Source: Iris pallida
Taxonomy: Eukaryota; Streptophyta; Magnoliopsida; Asparagales; Iridaceae
DNA length: 64,000 nt
Direction of reading: 5' to 3'
NCBI GenBank assembly: GCA_029216955.1
Contig: JANAVB010006998.1
Location: 1,311,800-1,375,799, forward strand
Shown here one piece after another: positions 20,555 through 34,063 of the stretch. The notes beneath the pieces were generated by a model. That model saw nothing but the letters and a program-made list of their open reading frames with translations. It ran no database searches and had not been told where the DNA came from. Position 1 is the first letter of the stretch. Every line of letters starts with the position of its first letter. A program made the position numbers and the translations under genes.

Positions 20555-22029
20555 TGTCATGCCCTGCTTCCGTAGGAGTGATCTTCCTCGGTAAGGCATG
20601 ATACCGCATGAGCCTAGATTGCTCTCGTACAAGGCGGGTTCCATAACGGCCGATCTCAGCGGCTGCGATGGGGTCGTCGCACAGAAGTCCCAAGCAGAGA
20701 CATTGAATAATAGCAGCAGAATTTGAAGCAAACACAAGTTATTCAAAAGAAGCTCTTTATTGATATTGAATAAGGATTATAATATGGCACAAGGCCAATA
20801 TTACAAGTCACTCAACTCTCTCTCATATCTCAAATACAAGTCTTGAGCCAGCGGATGCTTCAGAAGGCGACGTCCATACATTATGTCCCATATAAGTCTT
20901 GACTCCATGCAGCCATATGCTTCGAATCGCCAAGGAACTCCGGGACTCAACACATCCACGCGAGCTCCATGCCATGAGCTTCTACCTGTGCCTGTGCATA
21001 AAAACTATGTGGGTGTCAGTACTCAACTGTACTGGTGGAATGAGATCTTCGCCCACCCATACAAAACCAATACGTTCGATTTACTTTCGTGCAATATAGT
21101 CCCTTCTTATAAATTGTCTTTCTAGTCTTGTCTTAGGATCAGTTTTAGGACAAACGTCTTGGCCTATTTTGTATCTCAAGACCATTTCGTGCTTGCATCA
21201 ACGTTAACCTATCAAGTCGTGCTAGCCTTTCGGCCCGTAATCAATGATGCAACTACTTGGTGAGCCATTTCCATCTGACCGTGCTATAAATCCTTTTTAT
21301 CGTGCCTCACAACTCAGTATGACTTAACCATATCGCCGTCTTATGGCCCTTACAACTTTGATCACCAACTGACCCAATCAAAACTTGTGGGTTAAGCGTC
21401 ACTCGACCAACTTTGACTTGCGATGCTTCCTGTCTTGAACTCAAAACAACTCAAACCAACTTATACAACTTATATGCCAACAAATTACGACTCGATGCCA
21501 CATCTCGTGCCGAAGCACGCCACCTACGTTGCAAATAAATCTTAGGCCCAATATTGTGTTCTAACTGCACACACACATTCAACTTAACTCAATCCAAAAG
21601 CACACATGCAGATTTACCGCCAAGCCGACTCATCTATATGAATTGGTCACTGGCTTCCAGAGCCATTGTGGACTCCCTTTTAGCTGGTATAGGATGGACC
21701 GGTCAAAGCAGGTAGCTAATCCAATGAGCGTCCACCGAATACTTTGCCCCAGGCTCAGCTATCCCGCTCACATTCACCCACGATTTCCTTCTAGGTCGGA
21801 ACGGTCCTGTTGTGGCCCCAGGTTATCGTCCGAGGAAACAAATTTACCTTGTCAACAAGTTGTCCATGACAATGCAGGACTCGACTCAAACTGACATCTC
21901 ACACAGTCATTCTACCTCTAGTGTTACCATCTCTTTCAGGACCAAGTTCAATACTTCTCACATCTGAGACCTTGCCTCGACGACCCAGACCCGAGCATTC
22001 TTCTTTCTTGTCCTATCATTTTATTCAAC
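20555..22029 (-). repeat. LTR-C, left copy, first segment
   Basis: It starts TGTCATGCCCTGC and matches 36562-37742, with about 282 bp (21567-21848) present here and absent from the right copy. It ends at the TCAAC target of element D (22025-22029) and continues at 33204. Confidence 0.85.
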
Positions 22030-25000
22030 TGTAACACCCAGTTTTCCAGAAGAGGGTAATTTTGAAATTTTGTAATTATAATTATTAATTAATGATATTT
22101 ATTTCATATTAGAATTTTTAGTGATTTTTAATTAATTTTAAACTATTTAAATTTATGACTTGTGATTTTGGTGTTGTGCTAGTGATTAGTAGATACTGCC
22201 TACCCTAGAGCCTAGCCATGTGATTAGGGTATTTTTGACATTTTTAGGGTTATTTGGATTTATTATAATTTATTAGAATTTATGGGAACTTTTAGGATTT
22301 ATTTTGGATTTATTTGGACTAGTTTGATTTTTGACTAGTTTTGACTCATGTAGACCAACCTAGGAACTAACCATAGTTAGTTGGGTTTGGTTAGGTCAAG
22401 TGGACCCTAGTCTAACCTAGTGTGACTCAAGTTAGTGGTTAGTGATTCATTAGAACTTGAATTAGGAATTTAGGAATCAAGTTATTTGTTAAATGGCTTG
22501 TGATTATACAAGTCAGTTTATGACTAAACTAGATAGGACTAGCCAAACCTAGCTCAACCCTAACCCAAAGCCAAGTGGCCAGCCACCCTAGCTGAACCTA
22601 GGGATTCCCCCATTATAAATATTCTCCTAGATTTTAGGGCAAGCCTCTTTTTAGGTTTCTTCAAAAGTTCTAAGGAAAGAGGTGAGTCCCATCTTCCTAA
22701 AATCCTCAAAAATCCATTTCAAATCCTTTTTCCTTCAAACCAATTCCATTAGGACCTAAATTTCTTCCTCTTGCTGCTGGAATTAATTTGGATACAGGAA
22801 GAAACAATTTGTGGGACTTGGAGGCTTGAGGAGTTCATTGCTTTTGGGGACTTTTTCATTGGAAGTTCACAAAGAGGTATCTCCTTCATTTCTCCATGAA
22901 ACTTCATGTAGTCTTCACCAATAGGAAGCCCTAAGAGTCCCCCTAATGCCTGGATAAGTTTCGTGTCCTGTGTCAGTGGTTTCGTGTCCGTTCTGGACAC
23001 GTATTAGTCTTGTGTCATAGGTGTTCGACCAAATGCCTTTGAGAGTTCGACTGTGCTATTTTTAAATTTGCTTTGAATAGGATTGTAGATCCTTGTGTGC
23101 TCATTAATTTTTGTGAAGACACCATGGTCGTTTTGTGTCCGTGTCGGGTGCAAATCGAGCTGGACATGGCTGTGAGCAATTGGCTCGGGACTGTTCTGTC
23201 CCCTGCTACCCAAGCATGATTGCTCACTGGACACGACACTTTAGCACATGATTTTCACTGGACACGTTGGGGCAGTGACTATCATGACACTCCCCAACTG
23301 GCATGACCTATGGTGTCATGTCGGACACAAAATCGTGTGTGCACTGATTTTGCACTGTGCATGTGTCATTACATTGATTGTTTTCTATTTTTATTTCAGT
23401 TTAAATGAACTAAATAGTAAATTTAATTGTCATATTAATCCTAAATGTAATGTATAAACTATATTAGATTAACTTTCATGATTGGGGTGGGTTTTATGTG
23501 GAAGGATGGTTCGAATGGGGTTGATTGGCATGTTAACTATTCACAGGGTCTGATACATGTTGATACATTGTTTTTCTTTCAAATTCCTGAGCTAATAATC
23601 TTTGTTATCAATGTTTTTTCAACTATAAAACACTCTCACATATCTATTGCTTCCTATTATTGAATATTGCAATTCAAATATGGGCTTTTGAGCTGAAAAT
23701 GGAAACTTAGCATTGGTGTTGGATTCGAATGGATAGGATTGATTTCCTATTTAACCTGAGATGGTATTCTTCCTAAATGAACTGATTGTTTTCATGTACT
23801 GTCAATCTTTTTTCCATTGTACTGAACAAGTTCACTGTCACTGATCACTCTATTTTATTCCCTATTTCCCTGTTTTCCTGATACACAAACTATATCCATA
23901 TGTTACTGTTCTGTCCAGGTTTAATTTCGATTTTTGTCTTCATTTTGATCCATTTAACACTGTAAATTGCATGATATTAAATGCCTAATATTTTCTCCTA
24001 TGTGTTTACTAGTAGTGAGTCAAATTGGGGTGATTTGGATGTGGGTTGATTCAGAAAATCTGAGATTTCATCTTAGGACTGCTTTGGTTCAGTTTGCACT
24101 GAGTTTAGGATTGTTTTTGAACTCTTTTGTTTTGGTTTTATTTTAATATGATAACTGATGTTTGATTTAGAACTGAGCCACACACTCTCACATTCATTTC
24201 AAACCACACACACATATGCACCTGAAACACAGTCCACATTCTGAAATTCCTGAACTTTTTATTTTCTGTTTGACTGAAATGATTTCGTTTGTTTGGGTGT
24301 AATTCCTACTATCCTGAAGTTTAATTAGATGTTCATCAAACTGTTAACCTGTGTACATTCCATTTAAACTGAGAATTGAGTTGTATGTTGAAAACTGAAC
24401 CTGGGTTTGGATAGGCTGAACTGAATGTGATAACAAAAAGCTGAGAATTTCCCAAATGGTAAAACCTGAGTTCTTTTTGATGAACACAACTGAGATTGAA
24501 ATACAAATGTTGAGAATAGGTTGAGTTCTAGTTTTGGATGTTCAATCTGAGTTTAATTCTATATGTGTTAAGTGTCAGCTACACAAATTCCGGAGTTGTA
24601 TTACACCCATCTAAACTAAACTATCATATGCCATGCATTTATGAGAACATAAGCTTCATTATGCATTGATTTATGAACACAAGAAACTTAGTTTTCCCCC
24701 TTTATGTATAAATCTGAGAACTGATTTGATCCTCCTGAGTTTTCTATGCAAACCTGAGTTTCATATGCTAACCTGAGAATGAATAGTTGACAGTTTTTCC
24801 TGAGATTTAATATGTTTAACTGAGTTCAGTTATTGTATATTCCTGAAATCCCCTTTCACTGTTACACTTATACACACACATATATAACATAACACCCTTG
24901 CCTATGTGTAGTCCTATATGCTGCCAATACCAGCCCTTTACACCATGCACTTTCACATGTATAAATTGACACTCACTTCCCTCTACTTGCACTTGACACA

Positions 25001-26676
25001 CATGAGATCACACACACACACATTGCTATCCTGTTACTTTAAACACACACAATCACATTTTCTTTTCCTTGTTTCGTATGTATATATATATATGATATGT
25101 GAGATGTTTATATAGATATATACCTATATAGTGGTTGTATAGACTATATGTGATATGTGATAGCCTATAGGGTTTTTGTTATAGGTTACCTATAGGCTAT
25201 ATGCCATATGCTAGCAAGTGTAGATGTAGTATATATTCATGCTATACAGGTATACATGGATATTGATTAGCCTAGAATTGTTTAACTTAGACTTTGTTAA
25301 ACCTAGTAGAGTTTAGATTAGTCTTGTACAGTCTTGTTAGACTTAGAATAGGCTGGCTTAGCCTAGTTCAGACTAGTATAGACTTGATTAGCCTAGTTTA
25401 GACTTGTTGACCTAGTTTGACTCCTAGGATTGACCAGAGTTCACCAAGAGTTGACTTTGGCCTAGATTGACTTAGAATCATGTAGAATGCATAGTAGGGC
25501 TTCATTATATCATTTTGGACTTGTTATGACTTGTGCTGTTCTGATTAGGAGCCAGACACCTCTCCTCGGACAGTATATTACTTCAGACATTCAGATACGA
25601 GGCGAGTACATTCTCTGATCATTTCATATCCTGCTTAGAATTATTTTCCTGCTTTAAATTACTTTACTTGATACTGTCACATTGGTCACACGGATTGGTA
25701 CTATATGGATCTTTTCATGAGATGTTATCCCCCTCGGGAGCATCGGATACAGTATGTTTTGTGCGTTTCACGAACCATCACGTATCTTTATGCTTCCTCT
25801 GATTCACGAACCGCCTGTGACACATGTACTCTCATGTTCACAGAGCCCCCATGAATCACCTTCACGTATCACTCATTTTATGAGCCATGTGAAGTTTTAC
25901 GAATCTTAACATAACTTGAACAGATCTTTGTGTATCGATTGGGGATGGGGGAGTGGAAATAGACATGTGAATATTATCCCAGTAGCTGTAGTCATGAATC
26001 ACTCTCTTAGCTGTAGTCATAAATCTCCTATGTCATTCACATGTTTATATTTTACTCTGACTCACTAGTCACTATTAGCTCTTTACTTATAGTAGATATT
26101 TCCATTACAGTTTCTCTCTCTGTTTACATACTGCATTTCTTCAGTATCTATATCTTACTTTACTGCATGATTATATTTTCTAACCAGCTATGAACTGTTG
26201 AGATGTACTGTACTCGCTCCTGTCCTGACTGGACCTGTTGAAAATATTACAGAGGACGAGGAGGAGGCCTGGAAGGATACCTTCTTCGGATAGCTCTAGC
26301 TGAGGACTTCACCCCACTGCCTAGACTAGTTTAGTTAGGCCTTATCTTATTTTCATGTTGTCTTGAGTCTGTTTAGTTAGTCTTTACTTCTGTTCAGAGA
26401 TGTTGAGTTGTATATTTTCTTTCCTTCTGTAAGCTGAGATATGTACTCTGGATATTTGCTGGGATATTATCTTAGACTTTTCCATCTTTAGTATTTCCTT
26501 GAGTTCTATATCATATTGTGTTCTCTTCCTCCTTAGTTGTGATTGAGTTCATTTACTGCTTATTATTATATTGCTAGATGTATGTTGACCTAGGACAGCG
26601 TTCTACCGCCGATACTGCGGCGTAGGCTGGGCGTTGTTACGTTCTCCTACCCTCACAGTGGGTGCGGGTCGTGACA
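22030..26676 (+). repeat. LTR-D, 5' copy (4647 bp)
   Basis: It starts TGTAACACCC and ends GTCGTGACA. It aligns throughout with 28551-33198, with about 1-2 differences per 100 bases by eye. It includes a run of TTAGCCTAGTTTAGACTTG-like repeats (25262-25440), a short CA run near 25010 and a TA run near 25080. ORFs of 60-83 codons are present but look like chance. Confidence 0.95.
22614..22621 (+). promoter_or_regulatory. TATA box of LTR-D
   Basis: TATAAATA in the context CCCCATTATAAATATTCTCC, about 585 bases into the LTR. The same box is in the 3' copy at 29135-29142. It is a candidate promoter, which would leave a very long R-U5 of about 4 kb. Confidence 0.6.
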
Positions 26677-27587
26677 CATTTTTAGTAGTGGCCCATGCAG
26701 GTCGAGTTTATGTAGTGGTATTCGAACTAGAGTATCACTACAGCCTGCAGTAGGATTAGGATACATATTTTGAAGGTACACAATCACGGTTAGGATTCAT
26801 TAAAAGATTCCTGGGACGACCCTTGAGAATCTTGTTTAAACTTCAATTTAAATCATTACCCTTGCTTTGTTGCTCTCACTCCTTGATTATCGAATTTGAT
26901 TTTGTTGGATCGTTGTTGATTTGATTTTCCTATCGAGATGAATTTTTATGGCCCGAGTTATGATATTTTTCTGATAACATATGACGACGGGAATACAGGG
27001 ATGGTAAAACGTCTACTTGGTTATGGAACCTAGAGTTTATCGCAGCTATATTAGCTGGCGTGGCAGAAACATAGAGACCTGACTTCGGATGTACGTATCT
27101 TGGTTATGAGATTTGGAATTCCTCGCAGTTATACTAGTCGGCATAGCAAAAATTCCAGACGACATGATTATAGAGGTGCATGCCCCTGTTATGGACTCTA
27201 CCGTTTATCGCAGCCTTGCTTACTAGCGTGGCGAGGACTCTGAGTATCATGATTTTTGGACAGACGCATATGATTATCAGATTGTATCTTAGAAAGGTTC
27301 TTAAATATATCGTCTCTATCTTCATTCCAGTTATTATAAATTGTTTCCATCATTAAATAATTTAGGAGTAGAGATCTTCTTAGCTTTATAGAGTCTATGC
27401 ATATGTAGTTCTTTCTTAGTTTGATAATTTGATGACTTGTGATTAGGCCCTTGTCTTAGGATGATAGTATAGCCTGGCTTTAAATAGTGATTTTGTAGCT
27501 GGTTCTCCTTTGTTTATATTTACTATTTTTTAGCCTTGATGATTGATTTATATTTTATTTCTTTTCTTTTCTTTCAGTTTGGCACCC
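26677..27587 (+). other. 5' leader of element D core
   Basis: It begins CATTTTTAGTAGTGGCCCATGC, a motif shared with the start of element A's core. About three imperfect ~90-bp repeats marked TTTATCGCAGC...AGCGTGGC span 27020-27290. CTTTCAG just before the gag ATG could be a splice acceptor. Confidence 0.55.
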
Positions 27588-28271
27588 ATGACCCGAGCCC
27601 GTCGCCTGAGAGCAGCTGCAGCTACTGAGAGCGTGCCTCCACCTCCTACTGTTCAGGAGGTAGTTATTCCTCTATCTGATCAGGGGGTGGTGGCACCTCC
27701 TGCCATTGAGGAAATGGTGGTAGCCTCGCCAGAGAGTCTTCCTTCATCTCCTGTCGTTCAGGAGAGAGCTGCAGATTTGCCTGAGACCGATAGCCCTTCC
27801 CTACCCTCTGTACTTCCTGTTGTACCACCCAGGGGTTTGCTACTTGATGCAGCCCAGGTGTTTGCATTTTTCCAAGAAAGGTTGATGGAGTCACAGAGAG
27901 TTCATGAGGAGGCCATGAGGGAGCAAATCCAGAGGTTGCTACTTCTGCGGGACTCTGTGCTTCTAGGAGGAGAGCCTAGCTCCAAGAGGGCGAGGAGCAG
28001 TACCTAGTCCTACCCAGAGTTTGAGGAGTACCCATTTATCCAGCCTATATCATCATACCCAGCACAGTCTCCTGTCCAGCAGAGGCCAGCTGAGCTGGAG
28101 CCTATCTGTGTCTACTGCAAGAAGTCTGGACACAAGTGGAACAACTGTAGAAAGAGACTAGGATTGTGCCTAATCTGTGGTTCAGCTGCACACTGGATGC
28201 AGCACTGCCCTGCTATACCTGCCCCAACCAGGGCCCTGCTCCCAGGAGGGAATTTTGGTTCTCAGACCTAG
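27588..28271 (+). pseudogene. Gag-like protein with two zinc knuckles, element D
   Basis: The start MTRARRLRAAAATESV opens a Pro/Val-rich N-terminal part of about 95 residues, then a helical segment (VFAFFQERLMESQRVHEE). After an in-frame TAG at 28005-28007 the same frame continues to two adjacent CCHC knuckles: CVYCKKSGHKWNNC and CLICGSAAHWMQHC, both with the C-x2-C-x4-H-x4-C spacing. The frame ends at TAG 28269-28271. The usual gag core between N-terminus and knuckles is missing, so the protein would be only about 227 residues. Knuckles bind nucleic acid and could serve packaging. One suppressed or mutated stop separates the two halves. Confidence 0.75.
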
Positions 28272-28550
28272 CTGGAGGTGAGTTGACCTAACCTTAGTAT
28301 TCCTTTTTGAGAACTTTGATGCATCCCTTGCTTGTATATTTTGATACCTTGTGATTGCCTAGTACTGTAGCATGGTTAGTATAACTAGATGAGACCCCAG
28401 ACTGATATTGCATGCCATGACCCCATAGGTTACACTTTTCAACTGTATGATTTAAGATAGATTCTGAGACTATGATTGTTGGGGGTTTAACCTAGAAGGC
28501 CTGCTACCATCTTAATTTCTAGGACGAAATTTTTATAAGGTGGGTAGGAT
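28272..28550 (+). other. 3' core of element D and polypurine tract
   Basis: No pol remains. The segment AGGACGAAATTTTTATAAGG followed by TGGGTAGGAT runs up to the LTR at 28551 and acts as the polypurine-tract region by comparison with Del/Tekay elements. Confidence 0.65.
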
Positions 28551-31500
28551 TGTAACACCCAGTTTTCCAGAAGAGGGTAATTTTGAAATTTTGTAATTAT
28601 AATTATTAATTAATGATATTTATTTCATATTAGAATTTTTAGTGATTTTTAATTAATTTTAAACTATTTAAATTTATGACTTGTGATTTTGGTGTTGTGC
28701 TAGTGATTAGTAGATACTGCCTACCCTAGAGCCTAGCCATGTGATTAGGGTATTTTTGACATTTTTAGGGTTATTTGGATTTATTATAATTTATTAGAAT
28801 TTATGGGAATTTTTAGGATTTATTTTGGATTTATTTGGACTAGTTTGATTTTTGACTAGTTTTGACTCATGTAGACCAACCTAGGAACTAACCATAGTTA
28901 GTTGGGTTTGGTTAGGTCAAGTGGACCCTAGTATAACCTAGTGTGACTCAAGTTAGTGGTTAGTGATTCATTAGAACTTGAATTAGGAATTTAGGAATCA
29001 AGTTATTTGTTAAATGACTTGTGATTATACAAGTCATTTTGTGACTAAACTAGATAGGACTAGCCAAACCTAGCTCAACCCTAACCCAAAGCCAAGTGGC
29101 CAGCCACCCTAGCTGAACCTAGGGATTCCCCCATTATAAATATTCTCCTAGATTTTAGGGCAAGCCTCTTTTTAGGTTTCTTCAAAAGTTCTAAGAAAAG
29201 AGGTGAGTCACATCTTCCTAAAATCCTTAAAAATCCATTTCAAATCCTTTTTCCTTCAAACCAATTCCATTAGGACCTAAATTTCTTCCTCTTGCTGCTG
29301 GAATTAATTTGGATGCAGGAAGAAACAATTTGTGGGACTTGGAGGCTTGAGGAGTTCATTACTTTTGGGGACTTTTTCATTGGAAGTTCACAAAGAGGTA
29401 TCTCCTTCATTTCTCTATGAAACTTCATGTAGTCTTCACCAATAGGAAGCCCTAAGAGTCCTCCTAATGCCTGGATAAGTTTTGTGTCCTGTGTCAGTGG
29501 TTTCGTGTCCGTTCTGGACACGTATTAGTCTTGTGTCATAGGTGTTCGACCAAATGCCTCTGAGAGTTCGACTGTGCTGTTTTTAAATTTGGTTTGAATA
29601 GGATTGTAGATCCTTGTGTGCTCGTTAATTTTCGTGAAGACACCATGGTCGTTTTGTGTCCGTGTCGGGTGCAAATCGAGCTAGACACGGCTGTGAGCAA
29701 TTGGCTCGGGACTGTTCTGTCCCCTGCTACCCGAGCATGATTGCTCACTGGACACGACACTTTAGCACATGATTTTCACTGGACACGTTGGGGCAGGGAC
29801 TGTCATGACACTCCCCAACTGGCATGACCTATGGTGTCGTGTCGGACACAAAATTGTGTGTGTACTGATTTTGCACTGTGCGTGTATCAGTGCATTAATT
29901 ATTTTCTGTTTTCATTTCAGTTTAAATGAACTAAATAGTGAATTTAATTGTCATATTAATCCTAAATGTAATGTATAAACTCTATTAGATTAACTTTCAT
30001 GATTGGAGTGGGTTTTATGTGGAAGGATGGTTCGAATGGGGTTGATTGGCATGTTAACTATTCACAGGGTCTGATACATGTTGATACATTATTTTTCTTT
30101 CAAATTCCTGAGCTAATAATCCTTGTTATCAATGTTTTTTCAACTATAAAACACTCTCACATATCTGTTGCTTCCTATTATTGAATATTGCAATTCAAAT
30201 ATGGGCTTTTGAGCTGAAAATGGAAATTTAGCATTGGTGTTGGATTCGAATGGATAGGATTGATTTCCTATTTAACCTGAGATGGTATTCTTCCTAAATG
30301 AACTGATTGTTTTCATGTACTGTCAATCTTTTTCCCATTGCACTGAACAAGCTCACTGTCACTGATCACTCTATTTTATTCCCTATTTCCCTGTTTTCCT
30401 GATACACACACTATATCCATATGTCACTGTTCTGTCTAGGTTTAATTTCGATTTTTGTCTTCATTTTGATCCATTTAACACTGTAAATTACATGATATTA
30501 AATGCCTAATATCTTCTCCTATGTGTTTACTAGTAGTGAGTCAAATTGGGATGATTTGGATCTGGGTTGATTCAGAAAATCTGAGATTTCATCTTAGGAC
30601 TGCTTTGGTTCAGTTTTTACTGAGTTTAGGATTGTTTTTGAACTCTTTTGTTTTGGTTTTATTTCAATATGATAACTGATGTTTGATTTAGAACTGAGCC
30701 ACACACTCTCACATTCATTTCAAACCACACACACATATGCACCTGAAACACAGTCCACATTCTGAAAATTCCTGAACTTTTCATTTTCTGTTTGACTGAA
30801 ATAATTTTGTTTGTTTGGGTGTAATTCCTACTATCCTGAAGTTTAATTAGATGTTCATCAAACTGTTAACCTGTGTACATTCCATTTAAACTGAGAATTG
30901 AGTTGTATGTTGAAAACTGAACCTGGGTTTGGATAGGCTGAACTGAATATGATAACAAAAAGCTAAGAATTTCCCAAATGGTAAAACCTGAGTTCTTTTT
31001 GATGAACACAACTGAGATTGAAATACAAATGTTGAGAATAGGTTGAGTTCTAGTTTTGGATGTTCAATCTGAGTTTAATTCTATATGTGTTAAGTATCAG
31101 CTACACAAATTCCTGAGTTGTATTACACCCATCTAAACTAAACTGTCATATGCCATGCATTTATGAGAAAATAAGCTTCATTATGAATTGATTTGTGAAC
31201 ACAAGAAACTGAGTTTTCCCCCTTTATGTATAAATCTGAGAACTGATTTGATCCTCCTGAGTTTCCTATGCAAACCTGAGTTTGATATGCTAACCTGAGA
31301 ATGAATAGTTGACAGTTTTTCCTGAGATTTAATATGTTTAACTGAGTTCAGTTATTGTACATTCCTGAAATCCCCTTTCGCTGTTACACTTATACACACA
31401 CATATATAACATAACACCCTTGCCTATGTGTAGTCCTATATGCTGCCAATACCAGCCCTTTACACCATGCACTTTCACATGTATAAATTGACACTCACTT

Positions 31501-33198
31501 CCCTCTACTTGCACTTGACACACATGAGATCACACACACACACATTGCTATCCTGTCACTTTAAACACACACAATCACATTTTCTTTTCCTTGTTTCCTA
31601 TGTATATATATATATGATATGTGAGATGTTTATATAGATACATACCTATATAGTGGTTGTATAGACTATATGTGATATGTGATAGCCTATAGGGTTTTTG
31701 TTATAGGTTACCTATAGGCTATATGCCATATGCTAGCAAGTGTAGATGTAGTATATATTCATGCTATACAAGTATACATGGATATTGATTAGCCTAGAAT
31801 TGTTTAACTTAGACTTTGTTAAACCTAGTAGAGTCTAGATTAGTCTTGTACAGTCTTGTTAGACTTAGAATAGGCTGGCTTAGCCTAGTTCAGACTAGTA
31901 TAGACTTGATTAGCCTAGTTTAGACTTGTTGACCAAGTTTGACTCCTAGGGTTGACCAGAGTTGACCAAGAGTTGACTTTGGCCTAGATTGACTTAGAAT
32001 CATGTAGAATGCATAGTAGGGCTTCATTATATCATTTTAGACTTGTTATGACTTGTGTTGTTCTGATTAGGAGCCAGACACCTCTCCTCGGACAGTATAT
32101 TACTTCAGACATTCAGATACGAGGCGAGTACATTCTCTGATCATTTCATATCATGCTTAGAATTATTTTCCTGCTTTAAATTACTTTACTTGATACTGTC
32201 ACGTTGGTCACACGGATTGGTACTATATGGATCTTTTCATGAGATGTTATCCCCCTGGGGAGTATCGGATACAGTATGTTTTGTGCGTTTCACGAACCAT
32301 CACGTATCTCTATGCTTCCTCTGATTCACGAACCGCCTGTGACACATGTACTCTCATGTTCACAGAGCCCCCATAAATTACCTTTACATATCACTCATTT
32401 TATGAGCCATGTGAAGTTTCACGAATCTTAACATAACTTGAACAGATCTTTGTGTATCAATTGGGGATGGGGGAGTGGAAATAGACATGTGAATATTATC
32501 CCAGTAGCTGTAGTCATGAATCACTCTCTTAGCTGTAGTCATGAATCTCCTATGCCATTCACATGTTTATATTTTACTCTGACTCACTAGTCACTATTAG
32601 CTCTTTACTTATAGTAGATATTTCCATTACAGTTTCTCTCTCTGTTTACATACTGTATTTCTTCAGTATCTATATCTTACTTTACTGCATGATTATATTT
32701 TCTAACCTGCTATGAACTGTTGAGATGTACTGTACTCGCTCCTGTCCTGACTGGACCTGTTGAAAATATTACAGAGGACGAGGATGAGGCCTGGGAGGAT
32801 ACCTTCTTCGGATAGCTCTAGCTGAGGACTTCACCCCACTGCCTAGACTAGTTTAGTTAGGCCTTATCTTATTTTCATGTTGTCTTGAGTCTGTTTAGTT
32901 AGCCTTTACTTCTGTTCAGAGATGTTGAGTTGTATATTTTCTTTCCTTCTGTAAGCTGAGATATGTACTCTAGATATTTGCTAGGATATTATCTTAGACT
33001 TTTCCATCTTTAGTATTTCTTTGAGTTCTATATCATATTGTGTTCTCTTCCTCCTTAGTTGTGATTGAGTTCATTTACTGCTTATTATTATATTGCTAGA
33101 TGTATGTTGACCTAGGACAGCGTTCTACCGCCGACACTGCAGCGTAGGCTGGGCGTTGTTACGTTCTCGTACCCTCACAGTGGGTGCGGGTCGTGACA
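28551..33198 (+). repeat. LTR-D, 3' copy (4648 bp)
   Basis: A direct repeat of 22030-26676 with a constant offset of 6521 near the start. It ends GTCGTGACA and is followed by the target copy TCAAC, where LTR-C resumes. Confidence 0.95.
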
Positions 33199-33203
33199 TC
33201 AAC

Positions 33204-34063
33204 TCAGAACGACCATTTGATAGCTGTTTTTCTAAACTCGACTTGAATTCAACCGTAGCTCGTGCCTTAAGCACCAAGTCCGTGCATCATGCCTTAAGCC
33301 AACTGAACTCTATGCGACACCACCGCCCAAGTCATAATCTATATGACGGGCCTTGAGACCGTAAGACTATGTGGTTATACCCAGCCGTAGAACTCGTAGG
33401 ACCATGCTTGCTACTACTGCGATAGCCTAACATAACTTGCCTAACTTAACTTTGCAACAACTTGACGAGAAAAGGTTGCGTCAAGCTTTGCCTTGATGGA
33501 ACGTGCCGTGCACGCGTTCGACTTTGAACGACCAAGTCATTTGGGTGCGCCTAGACTTATGTCACAAGCCGCTCAACGCAACTTAACTCATGGGCAAGCT
33601 AAGGCTATGCCAAGCCTTGGACGATGGGACCGTACATGCTTTATGAAGCATTCATGCGGGTGACGCCTATGACTTAGGCTACATTCATAACTTCACCTAC
33701 TCAACCAACTTTCCTTCTCCCAAGCCCCGAGACGAAGGATCGAGTGTCATTTTCAAAGCACGCCGTGCACCAACTCTAAGCCGGCCGTTGGACCTTTCCA
33801 TATTCTAACTCAATTCGACCCATCGGGATTATTCCCTTATCTATGTGGATTCGTCTCTTTTATTATCAAGCCTACTTGTGTAAGTTAAAAATATACGATT
33901 TATTATGTGAAGGCTAAGAGGAGGCAAGTTCACCGAAACTACCCTACCTGAGCGTGCGGTCGCCTCGACCGAGCGATGTCTCCGAGTCGCCGTTGCAAGG
34001 CTAAGTTCAAACGCCGTCGACGTTTCTATTCCTCCGATTGACTGAGCGGGACAGGGCACTACA
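33204..34063 (-). repeat. LTR-C, left copy, second segment
   Basis: It continues LTR-C from TCAGAACGACC and matches 37748-38146 plus 52824-53288. It ends GGGCACTACA. It contains the uninterrupted CACTA-2 target, GGGCAAGCTAAGGC, at 33591-33604. Confidence 0.85.

Larger units (their letters stand above)
22030..33198 (+). mobile_element. Element D: gypsy-type retrotransposon with giant LTRs and gag-only core
   Basis: LTRs at 22030-26676 and 28551-33198 flank a 1.87-kb core. The duplication TCAAC occurs at 22025-22029 and 33199-33203. The uninterrupted target is seen at 37746-37755. The LTR start TGTAACACCCAGTTTTCC and the tract GGACGAAATTTTTATAAGG before the 3' LTR are typical of Tekay/Del-type chromoviruses. 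Protease, RT, RNase H and integrase are absent, so D depends on a partner element. Near identity of the LTRs shows it is among the youngest insertions here. Confidence 0.92.

Noticed and set aside
22749..25115. Small ORFs of 61-83 codons that recur in both LTR-D copies
   Set aside because: They recur only because the LTRs are duplicates; no motif, start context or conservation supports them.
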